Assembly: GCA_004123355.1 (NCBI GenBank)
Contig: SCHM01000001.1
Span: 8,690,193-8,754,192, forward strand
Direction of reading: 5' to 3'
DNA from: Amphirosellinia nigrospora
Lineage: Eukaryota; Ascomycota; Sordariomycetes; Xylariales; Xylariaceae
Length of the DNA: 64,000 bases
The notes under the pieces are model-generated. The model made no database searches. It saw nothing but the letters and a program-made list of their open reading frames with translations, and was not told the origin of the DNA. Positions 1-12,402 of this stretch are shown here, piece after piece; the stretch's first letter is position 1, and each line of letters opens with the position of its first letter. The translations under genes were made by a program, and so were the position numbers.

Positions 1-338
1 GCGCCCGATCTGACGAGATTTAGCTGACCGTTTGCCCCAGGAGCTCGGACCAACCGTAATACTAAGACCCGTCATCCTCCGATCCGCTGAGGAACCAGCG
101 AACACAAGATACTTATACCTACAGTCAACGCACTGGGCACATGTATGTCGCCGAGAGCGACATCATCATCAACATAAATGTGTTGAAACTTATACGTCAG
201 ACATTTTTAGCTTTCTTTATCTTATACAATAATACACAATTGCCTTTTCATTTCATGTTTCCATGGTTGCTTAGACTGTCAACTTATTGGTAGATTCCTA
301 ACAACACAACACGAAATCCCTAACACCGGTAGCAAACA
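1..338. other. Intergenic, left edge
   Basis: No gene is supported here. A 66-codon open frame at 32-232 has no recognisable motif and a composition like non-coding sequence. The last part is the presumed promoter and leader of the GH36 gene starting at 339; it is AC-rich just before the start codon, as is common in fungal leaders. Confidence 0.5.
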
Positions 339-3300
339 ATGGCATTAGGACTCCATACCTTCCCACCATTGGGACGGGTTTCTCAGGTCAAAAACCAGAC
401 CGTCGCTTTCTCGGTGCTTCTCGAAGTTGCCGATCACGATGTTAAGGAGCCATGGGAGATCTGTCTGTGGCACTCTTCTGGTGAGCAGCCCTGGGAGGAG
501 ACGATGCTGTCATCAGCTGCGAGAACAGACTCTCCCACGTTCCTCCAACAAGACAGTTCAAGCCACCAGTGTATCTCCTATAGTGTTGCGATACCCATAA
601 CATCGTCGTTGCATTTCACTTTTAAGTATCGCTCTAGTCCAACCCAGCCTTGGATTTGGGCCAGAGATGAGCTAGGCATTGATGACGGGCTCATTGTTCT
701 AAACGTGGACAGCCCACACCCATTGACAGATGACTTGTCAAACATAATCCAAGGGCTGAATCCAAAGCTCAAGGTTAGATCTGTTGCGAGCCAGACACCT
801 CGTACACAGCTGTGGACCATTGAGGCACCGGTGACAGCAGCGAGTGACGACCGGTCAGCGTATGCTGATATTGAATTAGGAAGACCCTGGGGCGACTTTG
901 TACGGTAGGCCATTTCACCACATGCCCAATACAACAGTGTCTACTGAACTCGTCCTAAGCCGTCTTGACGAGTGTTGAATGTAACCCTAATAGAACACTC
1001 CAGCTTGAGTTAAGCTTTAAGACACTTGGCTTCATTAAGAACTGACAACTCGGGAACTGCTTTCTTGCGGCGATACTTGTGCTAATGCGCTATAGCTATT
1101 TTGCATTGGTCCGCCACTCAGCGGCGTGGTTAGGCCCGAGGCATGGGAAAGCCGATTTCAGTCTTGATAAGGATGCTTTGCTATGCTCTTTTCTTAGTCG
1201 TGAAGGGAAGCATCTTGTTCTTCTAGGAATTAGTAACATCAATAACGCCACGACTCTTCTACGCAGCTCCAATCATGGCCCGGTAATGGCTCATGTAAGC
1301 TGCAGGAGTCCTTGTTGGGTATCAAGTAATCGTACTGACCTAGGTATCGTAGATACGCAACGATGAGAATACAGAGTCTTTGGGTATGGTACTGGCTGCT
1401 GTGGGCGACAATTGCGAGAGTGCTATTGCAGCAGCTATGTACCACGCGCGGGCCCTTATTCCATTCGCATCCGATACACAAGATGCGCTCTCCCAGCAGC
1501 CTTTGGTCCGCCATGACGATTTTAGGCCTGAATGGATGCAAGACTGGTATGATGGATTGGGATACTGTAGGCACTCGCCATTGTTATTTAACTAGCATCA
1601 GACTCATTAACATACCATGTGCTCGCTAGGCACCTGGAATGCGCTGGGACAACGCCTCACCGAGGACAAGATATTGAACGCCGTACACTGTTTGAAAGAA
1701 AATAACATCAACATCAGTAATTTCATCATTGATGATAACTGGCAAGATGTGGATTATGATGGCCCCGACTCGAATTCGTACGGCTGGAAGAAATTTGAAG
1801 CCGAACCTGGAGCTTTCCCAAACGGCCTAAAGCATATAATATCTCAAATTCGTGATAGTCTCCCCAGTATTGAACACGTCGCTGTCTGGCAGTATGTGGC
1901 TCCTGCACCCTTCGAACTTACCATTCCGTAGGGTTTGGTCTTCCTACCCGGAACCTGGTGCCATTTGTGGAAATACTAATTCTAGTCTTGGGTAGTGCAC
2001 TCCTTGGATATTGGGAGGAATCTCGCCACATGGGGACATCGCGAAGCAGTATCAGACCGTCCAAGTCCGTCGCGAAGGTTGGAAGGATAATGGACTAATG
2101 ACTGTGATTGCCGATACGGATGTTGGAAGATTCTACGACGACTTCTACCAGTTTCTATCGTCCTGCGGCGTCGACGGAGTTAAAGGTGATGCCCAATTCA
2201 TGGTGGACACTTGGGCTTCAGCGGAACATCGCCGAGAACTCACAAATACGTATCTGGACGCTTGGATGACTGCATCCCTTCGGCACTTCGGTGGCAGGCC
2301 ATCTCATGCATGTCACAAACGCCACAAATACTGTTTCGCCAACAACTATCGCAAAATAGGCCAACTATCCCCGTACGAAACTCGGACGATTACTTCCCAG
2401 ATGTTCCAGACTCGCACCCTTGGCATCTATGGTCAAACGCGCATAATACGCTATTCACGCAACACTTAAACGTTTTACCGGACTGGGACATGTTCCAAAC
2501 CTCCCATAGAACGCTGGCTACCACGCTGCTGCCCGATGCATTAGTGGCGGGCCCGTCTATATCACAGATGTGCCTGGGAGCATGATCTTGACCTGATCAA
2601 CCAAATGACGGGGTTAACTACCCGTGGTAAAACCGTCATTCTTCGGCCTAGTGTGTTGGGTAAAACAATTGACCCCTATACCGGATATGACGAAGAGTAC
2701 GTTTTAAATTCCCCATTGTACCTATATAGCAAGCCTCGGGCATATTGCTTGTGTGCTTCCGGTCCTTCGCTAATTCCTATCATCCCCAACTGCTAATTCT
2801 TAGCTTTTAATAGTGCAATTCTTAAAGTCGGTGTTATCACGGCAAGGCCACTATGGGACACCTATTCTTGGAGTCTTCAACACAAGGCCGCACATCTTGA
2901 CAGAGATTGTCTCAGTCGACTCTTTTCCTGGGTTTGTTCTTCAAATCACTACATCATAAGGTCACATACTAGCGGCAAAGTCACTACAGCATCGGACTCC
3001 GAGCTACAGACAGCTCGCCTAGGTGTGACGTTGGAAGTGGGCGGCTATGACATCTTCACGGCGTACCCGGCGACTCAATTTGACAGCGAAACCAATGGCA
3101 GAATCACCACTGCCTCACTGGGACTCGTAAACAAGATGACTGGTGCTGCTGCTATTATAGAAAATCGCTTCGAATTCCTCGCTACTGGACGGGTCCTCTC
3201 CGTTACGCGATTGAAAGCCTTGGGCACACTCGGTAGGCTACCATGTTTATCTCATATAATGTATTCCGATATACTGGGAGTTTTGGCTAAAAGTTTTTCT

Positions 3301-3520
3301 AGGGTTGTACATATCCGACCTTCCTCACATGTTGATCGAGCGCGATTTCATGGTGACCATCCAAGGCCTCCCGGTACCTCCTAGCACTGTTACTGTAGAC
3401 AATAAGGATGCCCATGTGCTCAGCGTCGACGTTCAGAAAGCGTGGACTGATATGGACTTGAGTTCTGGTTGGAGTAACGAAGTTGAAGTGAAGATATACT
3501 TTGACGCCGAGCATTGTTGA
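339..3520 (+). CDS. GH36 alpha-galactosidase / raffinose synthase (Sip1-like)
   Basis: Glycoside hydrolase family 36, fungal Sip1/raffinose-synthase branch, expected to act on alpha-galactosides. The coding sequence is in pieces. Exon 1 runs 339-904; introns that restore the frame are 905-1095, 1295-1376, 1567-1629 and 1892-1995, all GT-AG. Family landmarks are visible in order: FALVRHSAAWLGPRHG near 1097, WYDGLGYCTWNALGQ across the third intron, FIIDDNWQDVD near 1720, GYWGGISPHG near 2011, DGVKGDAQF near 2175 (its Asp lies where the family nucleophile is), HFGGR then ISCMSQ near 2285-2315, HPWHLWSNAHNT near 2425, and VILRPS near 2637. The C-terminal beta domain ends at 3520. Single bases seem to be missing near 2297, 2546 and 2575, all in G/C runs. 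No signal peptide is evident, so probably intracellular. Family assignment is firm; exact substrate is not. Confidence 0.85.
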
Positions 3521-3823
3521 GAGGGGTGGAAGCGGCTCTTAGAATGTTGCTGCCGTTTTGCGGTGAGGGAGTTTCGGGCGCAACAAGACATCATACAATG
3601 TAGCCTTGGTAATATATTTTGTGTACTACTTCTAGATAGTAGAGTGAATCTAGTGAGTATTTTCTGCATCGGCATCTTGGACACTACTGCAGCATGCCAC
3701 ATTTCTTACTTCAAGGGGCTCCGTCTTGGAAATTGATAGGAAGAATGGCCTAGGGCGTCGTCTGCCGTCAACTGTTAGTAGATACCTACGCTTTCATTGA
3801 AACTGGATCTGTTTCATAGCCTC

Positions 3824-4966
3824 TCATTCCTCCCTTCCCGAGGCTCTAATTTTCCGAGATAAAAATTGCGAAACTGCGTTTCTTCCCTCTGTTCTAAACA
3901 TTGCATCATTATGGAAAGCGCCGTCAACTGATTTCCTGTGTATAGGTAACCGAAGATCTACACATCTGTCATAGATTTGCTGGCTAAGTTCCGGCGGTAC
4001 TAGCTCATCTTGGCAGCCTGCACGATCAAGACTTCGGGTGCAGAGGCCTCTGTACCGTATGTATCGGCGACAATCTTGAGGTTCTTCCAGCTGTCGAGAT
4101 GATTGCGTAAGAAAGGCCAGAGGTACTTATATGGCAGCCACTTCTGCGGGTAGAGGACCTCTAGCATGGCGCGAATTGAGGTGAATGGCGTTTCAAGGAT
4201 CAAGGAGCTTAACCGAAGGTTACTGGGCATGATCTTCTCGGCGGCTAGATTTGTCGCTACGCCACACCCGATGCTTTGCCCCCAGAGCACAACTTCTGCA
4301 GGAATTAGAGGGTTTTGGGGTCGTCGCTAGATGCTTCTTGATGCTTGCGCGAGATCCAGTCTATCGCAGCGGCAGAATCAAGTCGTAGGCCTCTCTCTGT
4401 CGGTCGACCGCGCGATGTCCAGTATCCTCGATAACTCAAGCAGACCATTGTACACCTAGCGCTCTTCTGCTCTGCGGCCATTTCTCTTTTTAGCATACTC
4501 AGTGTGGATGATAAATCCGGGAGACGCGGAGGAATGGAGGAAGCGTTTCCTAGTAGAGGATAAGCCTTCGATTCAATTCATCAGGAACAGAGGTACATGC
4601 GAACCCTGAAAGTAGAGAACATAGAAAGCCGTATCTGACGAGCGTAAGTCCTTCTTAGACCCTAGCTCTACATCTGCAACGCAGAGGGCCAGATCAGTCC
4701 CATCAGCAGCGCGGATTCTTTCCTCTCTATCCGGCAAGTCTATCCCTGTAGTCTTGTATCTTTTCCCATCGCGAGTTCGGAGGTAGGCCGGGCATGTAGA
4801 TGATCTTATTCTGAAAGACTACCATCATGAAACACTTCCAAGTCCACAATGACACCAACAAGCCGCCGAATACGACCGGCGCCAGCGCTAGGCCATGTAT
4901 ATGGAAACATCTCCTACATATTAGTGTTTGGGGATGTGAGCAGAGATGACGGATGGTGTTATACAT
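3824..4966 (-). CDS. Membrane-anchored alpha/beta-hydrolase (ABHD12/13-like)
   Basis: Serine hydrolase of the alpha/beta fold. The N-terminus (about 4960-4800) holds a hydrophobic anchor followed by FQNKIIYMPGLPPNSR, a stretch typical of fungal membrane-anchored ABHD proteins. The nucleophile elbow is GQSIG (VVLWGQSIGCGVATN, near 4285-4240). Downstream LILETPFTSIRAML and KWLPYKYLWPF are typical lid and late-strand segments. One frame ends at 4000 in AAKMS, but one base added there gives AAKDELVPPELSQQIYDRC, which carries the expected acid Asp; a His follows in DGAFHNDAMF and the new stop is at 3824-3826. A short intron lies near 4605-4552, and a second frame break lies near 4745. The start codon is uncertain. 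The substrate is unknown (lipid or protein acyl ester by analogy). Confidence 0.75.
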
Positions 4967-5491
4967 ATGCGATGGCGGTTAAGTCTGAAAGCTGCTTGTC
5001 GAGGAAGCATGCTCATCATTCATGATACTCTGGGATGAATTTGGGGTGCACCATAAACGTACTAGCTGATAATCAATCAATCATTAATTTTTTATGTTAG
5101 TCGTCAAAGAAAACAGATTGATTTGGTTGTACATGCAGAGGGAAGCCATTCGAGACAAGGCGACTTTCCATTGAACTCTACTGTGAGCGGCTGTCTCCAG
5201 CTGCTGATAGAACTCCTGACACCTGCCTAGCTTAACATGTAGATGAATTACTAGAAAACTCCATCTCAGTATCTCAAATGTGAACGAATTGCCAGGACCA
5301 GTTTATACAAGATTTATCGTTCACTTGACATGCTTCGCAGCGTATTATTTCTCTGATAGGATCGTATTGGTAGAATGGTACCAATATATCTAGTTAGGAG
5401 GGTAGACGCCATTTCAGCATCTAGGGACGTGCCTAAAACGTTCAGTTTCTCACTATTCCTACCTACATTTTCATCTCCCGTCCATGCGCAT
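4967..5491. other. Intergenic between hydrolase and tyrosinase
   Basis: AT-rich spacer between two minus-strand genes. It would hold the promoter of the hydrolase and the terminator of the tyrosinase. The 65-codon minus frame at 5314-5511 overlaps the tyrosinase 3' end in another frame and looks spurious. Confidence 0.5.
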
Positions 5492-6779
5492 CTACAATAG
5501 GTAATCGGCACACACGAACCCTTCTTCGGGGTTCATGACATCAGCGATGGTGACATTTTCCATGATGCCGGCGGACCAGAGGTATGGTTCAGCGTGGTGA
5601 CGTTTCCGCCGTCGTTGAAGTAATCCTCAAACGCCTTGTTCGCCGAAGGGAGACCCGTACCATTACCACCAAAAGGTGGCCGGCCCGTGCCATTGCCGCC
5701 GAAGGGGGCGGGCCCGTGAAGTTGAAACCGGGCGGGAGCGTGAACTCCGGCGTATTGTTGCCCGCGATCTCGATCAGTCGTGTGGTGAGGTTGCGAGACT
5801 GCCACTCGAACCATACGCGATCTAGGTAGCCGTGATGGAGATAGAAGACGGGATCGCCTGGGGACAATAGTACGTTTATCATCTAGAATTTCTGATTAGC
5901 ATACCAGTCGCCTGGCAACTAGTAATAGGATGGGAGGGAAGATGCATACTGTTCCGAAGACACCACCATGCCCGGCGCCATGTGGTTTGCCTTCAAGGCA
6001 TCTCCATGCATCCCCGAAGCTCTCATGGTCAAGGCACGTTTCGACATTGGCTCGAGCGGCTGCCGAGAACGCCATGTCATTGAGGACCCGTGAGATGCAG
6101 TAATCGGTCGTAGTTAGGTCTTCCTTAAAGTGAAGCGTGACGTTGACAAATGGCCCATCGGCGATGCAGCTAGCTTTTCTGGTGCCGTTACCCCCGAAAC
6201 TCGGCTCTCCGCTGAATAATGATGATTTAGCTATATCGCCGACGTCGAGAGGCTCATCCCAGTATCTGTCATAGTCAGCTACCATCTATCATTGCGAATG
6301 CAGGGTGCTCTCACGGTAGAGGTCCCGTATAATCGCACTCGGCTCTCAAAAGGTGCTCGTGGACAGTGACGAAGTATCGGTGGAAGGGCAGAAAAGCCCC
6401 CTACTATGGTTAGACATATTCAGCTAATGGCAAGCATCAAGTTCCAAGCGAACCACATTATGGACATATCGTGCTTGTGCTGCGTGCGCATACTGGAGCT
6501 CGTCCCAACGAGATGTAGCCCCCTTAATCCCGCTCTTAGGGGGTAGAGACATGAGACATAAGTCTGCATTGATATAGCTTTGCTTCTCAGTCGCAGTTAA
6601 ATCTGCCCTGTTTCCCTCGAGTCAGTATTTCAGGTGTATTAGTGAGCGAATACTACTAACCATGATTTACGTATTGACTTGGCGACACATGCTGCGTCCT
6701 TCCTCTCGTAAGGGGCTTGATCACCCTGGACGAAGACGAATGACAAGGCGCCTAGGGCGAGAACCAATGAAGAAACCAT
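5492..6779 (-). CDS. Secreted tyrosinase (copper monophenol oxidase)
   Basis: Type-3 copper oxidase that oxidises monophenols and diphenols to quinones, as in melanin formation. The start at 6779 gives an N-terminal signal peptide (MVSSLVLALGALSFVFVQG). CuA-site histidines are seen in the joined segments ending PFHRYFVTVHEHLLR (about 6400-6340). CuB-site features are HGAGHGG (near 5975) and DPVFYLHHGYLDRVW (near 5855-5810). The C-terminus DVMNPEEGFVCADYL ends at 5492. Several short introns split it, including ones near 6650-6610, 6460-6400 and 5955-5890. Frame breaks near 5710 and 5580 are each repaired by one extra C, restoring PPFGGNGTGRPPFGGNGTG and NHTLWSAGIMENVT. It is of the short secreted type and lacks the long C-terminal domain of classical tyrosinases. 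Unusual: three FGGNGT sequon cassettes. Confidence 0.88.
5654..5704 (-). repeat. 30-nt tandem repeat encoding FGGNGTG
   Basis: Two copies at 5654-5674 and 5684-5704, offset by 30 nt, each encode FGGNGTG with an N-glycosylation sequon (NGT). The copies differ at several third-codon positions, so the duplication is not recent. A third FGGNGT lies in an upstream exon near 6181-6200. Confidence 0.75.
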
Positions 6780-7484
6780 GATGGAAACGTATTCACAACC
6801 AAGTCCATAATCACGTAGCTGTTAAGCATTTGCAACTTAGGGGAGATGATGATCTATATTATACTCATTCGCGCTTCCACATATTGGTAGTACATGGTTT
6901 CTTATCTCATGTTACATTTTCTCTACGGGACAACCAAACAAGCGAGAATTTGAAGTTCATCCAAGCATAACGTGAAGTCCATTCCGATGTGGGTGAGAGT
7001 AATACGTTCCGACCCGTAACCCGAGGGTTTTATATTAGTAGCCGCGCGTCGGTCTAACATTGCAGAGCCTTTAACTATCAATACTTGCGAAGCACGTCTT
7101 GATACGACTACAAGGTGACTGGCTATTCATCTCCTTGTGCCTGGGTAGTTTATAGGAGCGTACGTAATGTCGCGCTCCGCAGGTGTGGCCATTTCGGCTG
7201 AATGCACAATCGGTCAAGGAGAGGGGCGACCATTTCCGGCTCAGTAATCGGCAACTACAAAGATAAATTAGGCACGGTTGAGGAAACGTGATTGAGTGAT
7301 CATCTCGATTTTCGTAAAGCACCGAACCTGTAGCTGGTAAAAGGAGAACATCCCACATCAGGGCGGATATATAATTCCAAGTTGGTATCATCGAATATAC
7401 CAGATTAAAACATGGTCGCCTTTTGTGACGCCTTAACACCATACTATGCATTTTCTGTACATCCGATCCGTCATAGACTCGGTT
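6780..7484. other. Intergenic upstream of tyrosinase, downstream of KRE33
   Basis: Spacer of about 700 bp holding the tyrosinase promoter and the KRE33 3' end. A 126-codon minus-strand frame (7071-7451) shows no motif, no homology I recognise and no gene-like composition, so I do not call it. Confidence 0.5.
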
Positions 7485-10400
7485 CTAGTGGCTCTTCTTT
7501 GATTTCTTCGCCTTTTTTTGTGCTTTCTCCCCAAACTCTTCTTCGTAGATCTCGGCGGCTGTAGAGCCTACTTTTCTCTTTGCTTTGCTAGATTTAATAC
7601 TAACAACCGGGTTGGATTGACCGTGCTTGGTCGCATTTCGCACTTGCTTCTCAGCGTCATCCCATGCAGGGGCGTCGCCTTCCACCTCATACCTTGCGTC
7701 TCATTAGCTTATTGTTGCGTTGTAGCAGTTTGAGAAGTATTGATAACTCACTGATCAAGTGGCAAGGAATCGATTAACTCGCGTTGCTTTTGTCGTATCT
7801 CCCTCAAAGCTTCATCACCACCTTCTTCTAGTTCTTCCTCCAATGACTGCTCAAGGGGGTTGAACCGTGTATCTACGACCTCATCGTCGTGTATGCCCCT
7901 GGCGTTAGCAACACTAACGCCGATGGTGTCCTTGGGCAGGGAAGCTTCGATAGCACCTGAAACTAGCCCTTCGAAGTGCACGACGAATTTCTTAACAATC
8001 TTAATGAACATCGCTAAGGCCTGAGAAATGGGCATTGGAAGGTCGGCTGCAATACTATCTAGGTCTTTCCGTTGTAATGACACTGCAAGGAGCATGGCTC
8101 TTTGAATACCCGACAAGTGGACATCGTTCAAGCGGCCCTGGAAGTAAGGCTCCGATATCCGGGGCATCAAATCCACTATAAAAGAGTCAGAAAACTACAT
8201 TCTCTCGTAATACCCTAATGAGTGTTGGGAATAAGTAGATCTCCAAACCATGTATCTACTTTAAAGAGAAATATCTGGATTCTTGAAAAGTTAGGAGGAA
8301 AAGATGCGTCTTTACTTACATATAACGTGGTAATCCAAAATATTGTTAGCGTATGCTGCTAGACGCTTCAAATCGAATGGTGTGAGGATTTGGTCCAGTG
8401 ACTCTTTTGTAAATGGGGCGGGGTTATATGACGGGTCAAGTCGAGCCCCGGAGGTAGCGCTTTCGTGAATGCTAAGTGCCGTTGTTGAGTCGAAAGTTCG
8501 GAATCGGTAGGCTAAGAGTGAGAGGAACCGGCTGTGGAAGTCTTTGGCGTATGATCCTAGCCACGTTTTGTCGCTCGATTCTAATGGCCGCAACATGACA
8601 CAAGTATGTTCACCAGTGACTAAAACGAAGGTTAGCGACCATCGCTACAATGGGTGGTCTTGTTAGGCCTTTAACAGCAGGCAAATAGGTCGAATCTGAA
8701 GTTCTCTAGAGCAATGCTGTCCCAAAAATCCCGACATCATCTTTCTGCCTCATACAGAGAAGCTGGTCTTGGGGAACACTCACGGTTATTTGGCGTCTGT
8801 CTCAAATAGACAGGCGAAAATTGATCTATGAAAAAATAGTAGGTTAGCATTATCTTTCGATTAAATTCCACCCGTTTTAACGGTCGGATGCGCATGTATT
8901 GAAATTTCGAAACTTACTTTTCCGCCAAAACTTGTGTAAAGGCTTTGTGAGGCCGTAACTGACGCCGATATATTCTATGGCGCTAGGTCGACACTCGGAG
9001 AGCTTGCAGAAGAGGGGTGGTAGACTGGCAATGTCGCGAACGCTGATTTCATCTTTCAATGTACCATTCTCAAGCTCTGCATCTGTTACTCGAACCAGCT
9101 TCGTCTCATTCTCGAGTTCGCCCTCAGAGAGGCTAGCGAATTTCCCTTCGTAGAATGAGATCAAATCCGAGAGAGCCTTTGCGCCGTATCCCATCCCCGT
9201 GAAGTCCGGGGACGTTGCGATTCGAACAACGCGAGCGCCACTTAATGAGGCAAATTCATCGTCCTGAAACTGTTGGCTCACTAACCAGGGAATTAGGTCG
9301 CCCGCGGGCCTGGAGCCACGGCTAAGACTATTGAGCACACTCTGACGGGAGATTTTTCCTTCGAGAGCCACCTGGATCGCACATAATGGTTCTGGGAGAC
9401 GATTGGAGTTTGGATCTAGGGGTGCGCACAAAACGTAGAGTTCATGTGAAGGAGCATCACTGAGCAGCTGCAGGTCATCGGGGGTATTCTTGTAGTGGCT
9501 TGCCACAAAAAGTTGAACGAGCTTTTGAAGAAATTTCTCCGCGACTGGATGGAAGCTGAAAAGTGTGTCTCGGTTGATTTTTAGAAGATGGCAAGCCGCC
9601 GGATCAGGAGAGCCCGCAGAAAACTTGGTCTGAGGCGCATCTAATACAAGGAGATTGTTTAGCCATTTCTCGACAGGATCTCCTTGAGAGTACCTGATTG
9701 GTTCTTCAAGTGTGATTTCTCGTAGAGAACGTGTGCCTGGGAGTTGATCATCGGTGAAACCTTTTGAAGTTTTCCCAGTTGAACGGGCAACCGTTTCTGT
9801 GTCAGTCGCAATTGCACCTGCTCTTGACTGCTCTCTCAATTGTTTTATGAGTTTCAATGAGAGTGATCTGCCAGTACCCTCATATCCGTTCACTGTCGAG
9901 GCCATAAACACAAGATAGCTACCAATAAGTTTCTTCACTAACGGTAGCGGTATTGCTGCAGCTTCATCAATTACCAGCAATTCACATTGCCCCAAAACGT
10001 GGGCATCTTCCGGTCTGATATACTGAATGGTTTGACGGTGGGTTCTGGTCACATTGACCCTAACTATAGCTTTCTGGAAATCAGGATTGGTGGATTGGAC
10101 AATTTGGTAGTCTGTATGATCTTGGTAGTCGAGCGCGTCGAACCCTTTGAAGATGAACTGAAATAAGGTTTTCAGGTTTTCACTTTGACGTCAACCATTA
10201 GTAACTTTTCCTAAAGAATGGAGTATGAGGGCTTTGCAGTCTGCTAGAAAAGATAAAATTGTTACTCACGGTGAAGGAGACGTAACAAAAATATTAGAGT
10301 AGCCGAGTGCTACCGCTGACGCAATCGCGAGTCCAAGACAAGCTGACTTTCCACGACCACGGGCGGCCGTTAATGTAGCTGTTCCTCTCAGCTTTTTCTC

Positions 10401-11329
10401 AGTTATCGTGTCGATGAACGTTAGGATGGCTTTCGCCTGGTCAACGGTGCGTGCGAGGCCGACAAGCTGGCTGACAACTTCAGTATCCCGCAAAGACTCC
10501 TTAATCGAATCAAGTTCCTTTTGCGCCTCGGTCTTAGGCTCGTCAAGATCTGGAGGAGGCAGCTGTGTGACCCCTTTAGCGCCACTTATAGGGAGCACAT
10601 TCAGCTCGTCGTCGATCACCAGGCAATTTTGGCAGCCTCCGAGGGAAAGAAGAAAACGTTCGTTGAAACGGGCGACTACGTCTTGGTGCGCTTCGGTGCG
10701 GAACCTTGAGTGAACGCTCATAGATAGTGTGTAGAGTTGTTTCAGACTTTTGATTCCCCTGAGAAGGAGGATACACAATCCACCACCCTGGACGGTCTCG
10801 ATAGTCCTGGCCAGCACATTTGGTGTGATCCCCTCGAAGTCTTGCAGAATTGCCATCCCATACGTGTTACCCAGAATCTTGTCAGTCTCCTTGTAGTAGG
10901 TGTACCGGATGTCGGTTAAAGAAACGAATAGCTCGAAGGGGTCCTCGGTGTTTGCTTCGCGGATGCCTCGTTTGATTTCTTTTTGGATTTTCTTTTCTCT
11001 CTTCGCCCGATGGCTCGTAAAGCCTAGGTTTAGCGATGTTAGTGTCTTTAGTCAGAGAAATGCCAAGATTGAATCCTTGCCTATGAGTTTCTTTGAATAG
11101 GCCCATAGCACACTTTTATTGCTCTTCAGATTGAGCACTGTCAATATGTGATATAGCTTGGTGATGACATCTTTGCTCTCATCACCAACGAGAAGGAAAA
11201 GCCCGCGCTGGTTTGTCTGAATACAGTTGTTGATGAGGGTTGGAATGCGCGAGTCCCTATAAGATCATAGGGTTAGTAAACAATAGCTGCCACGAAGATG
11301 AATTCGACTTACACTTCTTTTTGCGGCAT
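7485..11329 (-). CDS. KRE33: RNA cytidine acetyltransferase (Kre33/NAT10)
   Basis: Nucleolar ATP-dependent enzyme that makes N4-acetylcytidine in 18S rRNA and tRNA and is needed for small-subunit assembly. I rebuilt eight exons: 11313-11329, 11081-11256, 10270-11023, 8918-10182, 8784-8825, 8320-8619, 7752-8175 and 7485-7692. They sum to 3186 nt, exactly 1062 codons (1061 residues), with no frame break. Features in order: N-terminal DUF1726 region (LFLLVGDES, GFTSHRAKRE), Walker A ARGRGKSA (near 10345), VIDEAAAIPLPLVKKL (near 9985-9935), a GNAT acetyl-CoA site RVVRIATSPDFTGMGYGAKAL (near 9225-9165), SPVYLRQTPNN split by a 42-nt micro-exon, the tRNA-binding C-terminal region, and a Lys-rich tail ending KKAKKSKKSH. 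The second intron (11024-11080) appears to be GC-AG. Length and motif order match the family, so confidence is high. Confidence 0.97.
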
Positions 11330-12402
11330 TTTGGCAGTTATTTTGCTGCCGAAGCGTCGCGAATTGGTGTTTTTCTATATAGGTACGACAACCTACTATA
11401 CAGCTCTGAAGCTCGCGCGATGCGCAACCACTAGCTTCAACCAAAATTTTGGCGGCGAGCATTTTCTGCCGGGCGGTGGAAGTGGGCTAAATTCTTTAAA
11501 TGGTTAGCATGTAAGTAGTGGGGCAGCTAGAGCCTGCATCTGCCTGCATTCAGGTGCGGACCCCACAGTAGCACAGTAAGGCTAATATTCTGAAACACGG
11601 TGGGGAGCAGATCTTGTTCCCCTCCTCCAGATATGCCTAAGGCAGCTAGCTCTAGACACCACTTTAGTGTGAAGTTTGTGGACATAATTGATGCGGGGAA
11701 GCAAAGAACTAAATGTGTATTTGACTGATGATATTTAGTTTCTAGGAGTCTAATGAACTATATTGCCTTGCCAATACATCTTATTCTCTACCTACTCATA
11801 TACAGCCGGGTACTGCTCCTACGGAGGCTGACTCGTGACTAGGTACAAATGTAGACTTTCGTCATTTCAAACCGATCTCTATTTGCTCCCGGGTCAACCC
11901 AGCATATCTAAAGTTGTCCCAGCCAATCCTTGCTCTTCTGATTACCATCCCCTCACCTATCAGTAGAACATAGGAACAAGCTATGACGTAATTGTCCCTG
12001 GGCCAGACAGTGCTACGCAACAGTACCTCTTTATGAACCTCGTTCGTCAAGTATTGCGCTAGCAAATGCCAGTCACTCCTTTGTTGCTAATAGTGTCAAG
12101 ATGAGTGGCAATGAGCTGTCGATACTTCTTTTTAGATAGGGCAAGACAGCCCTTTGTCCCGAACTTATGCATGTATCTTAGTTAGTGTCTAACCTTACCC
12201 CGGATTGGGTCTTCCTGTGACACTCTCCAGCTTCTCTTATTCCAAACCTTACACCATTCCACGCCGAATGTACAGGTCCAGTTGACATCTAATCCTACGA
12301 TAATCATACACGCACTTATAGAAACATATACTCTTCGTCGCAAGGAAAATCAATTGTACCAGCTATCAACGTCTATCAGTGCAAGATTAATCTCTCTCGA
12401 AA
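11330..12402. other. Intergenic, divergent promoter region
   Basis: About 1.07 kb between divergently transcribed KRE33 and the Cys-Pro protein gene, so it contains both promoters. Small frames here (11240-11507, 11862-12065) lack motifs. No TATA box or binding site stands out strongly enough to call. Confidence 0.5.

Noticed and set aside
7071-7451. 126-codon minus-strand frame between tyrosinase and KRE33
   Set aside because: No motif; Cys/His-rich parts are not arranged as a zinc finger.
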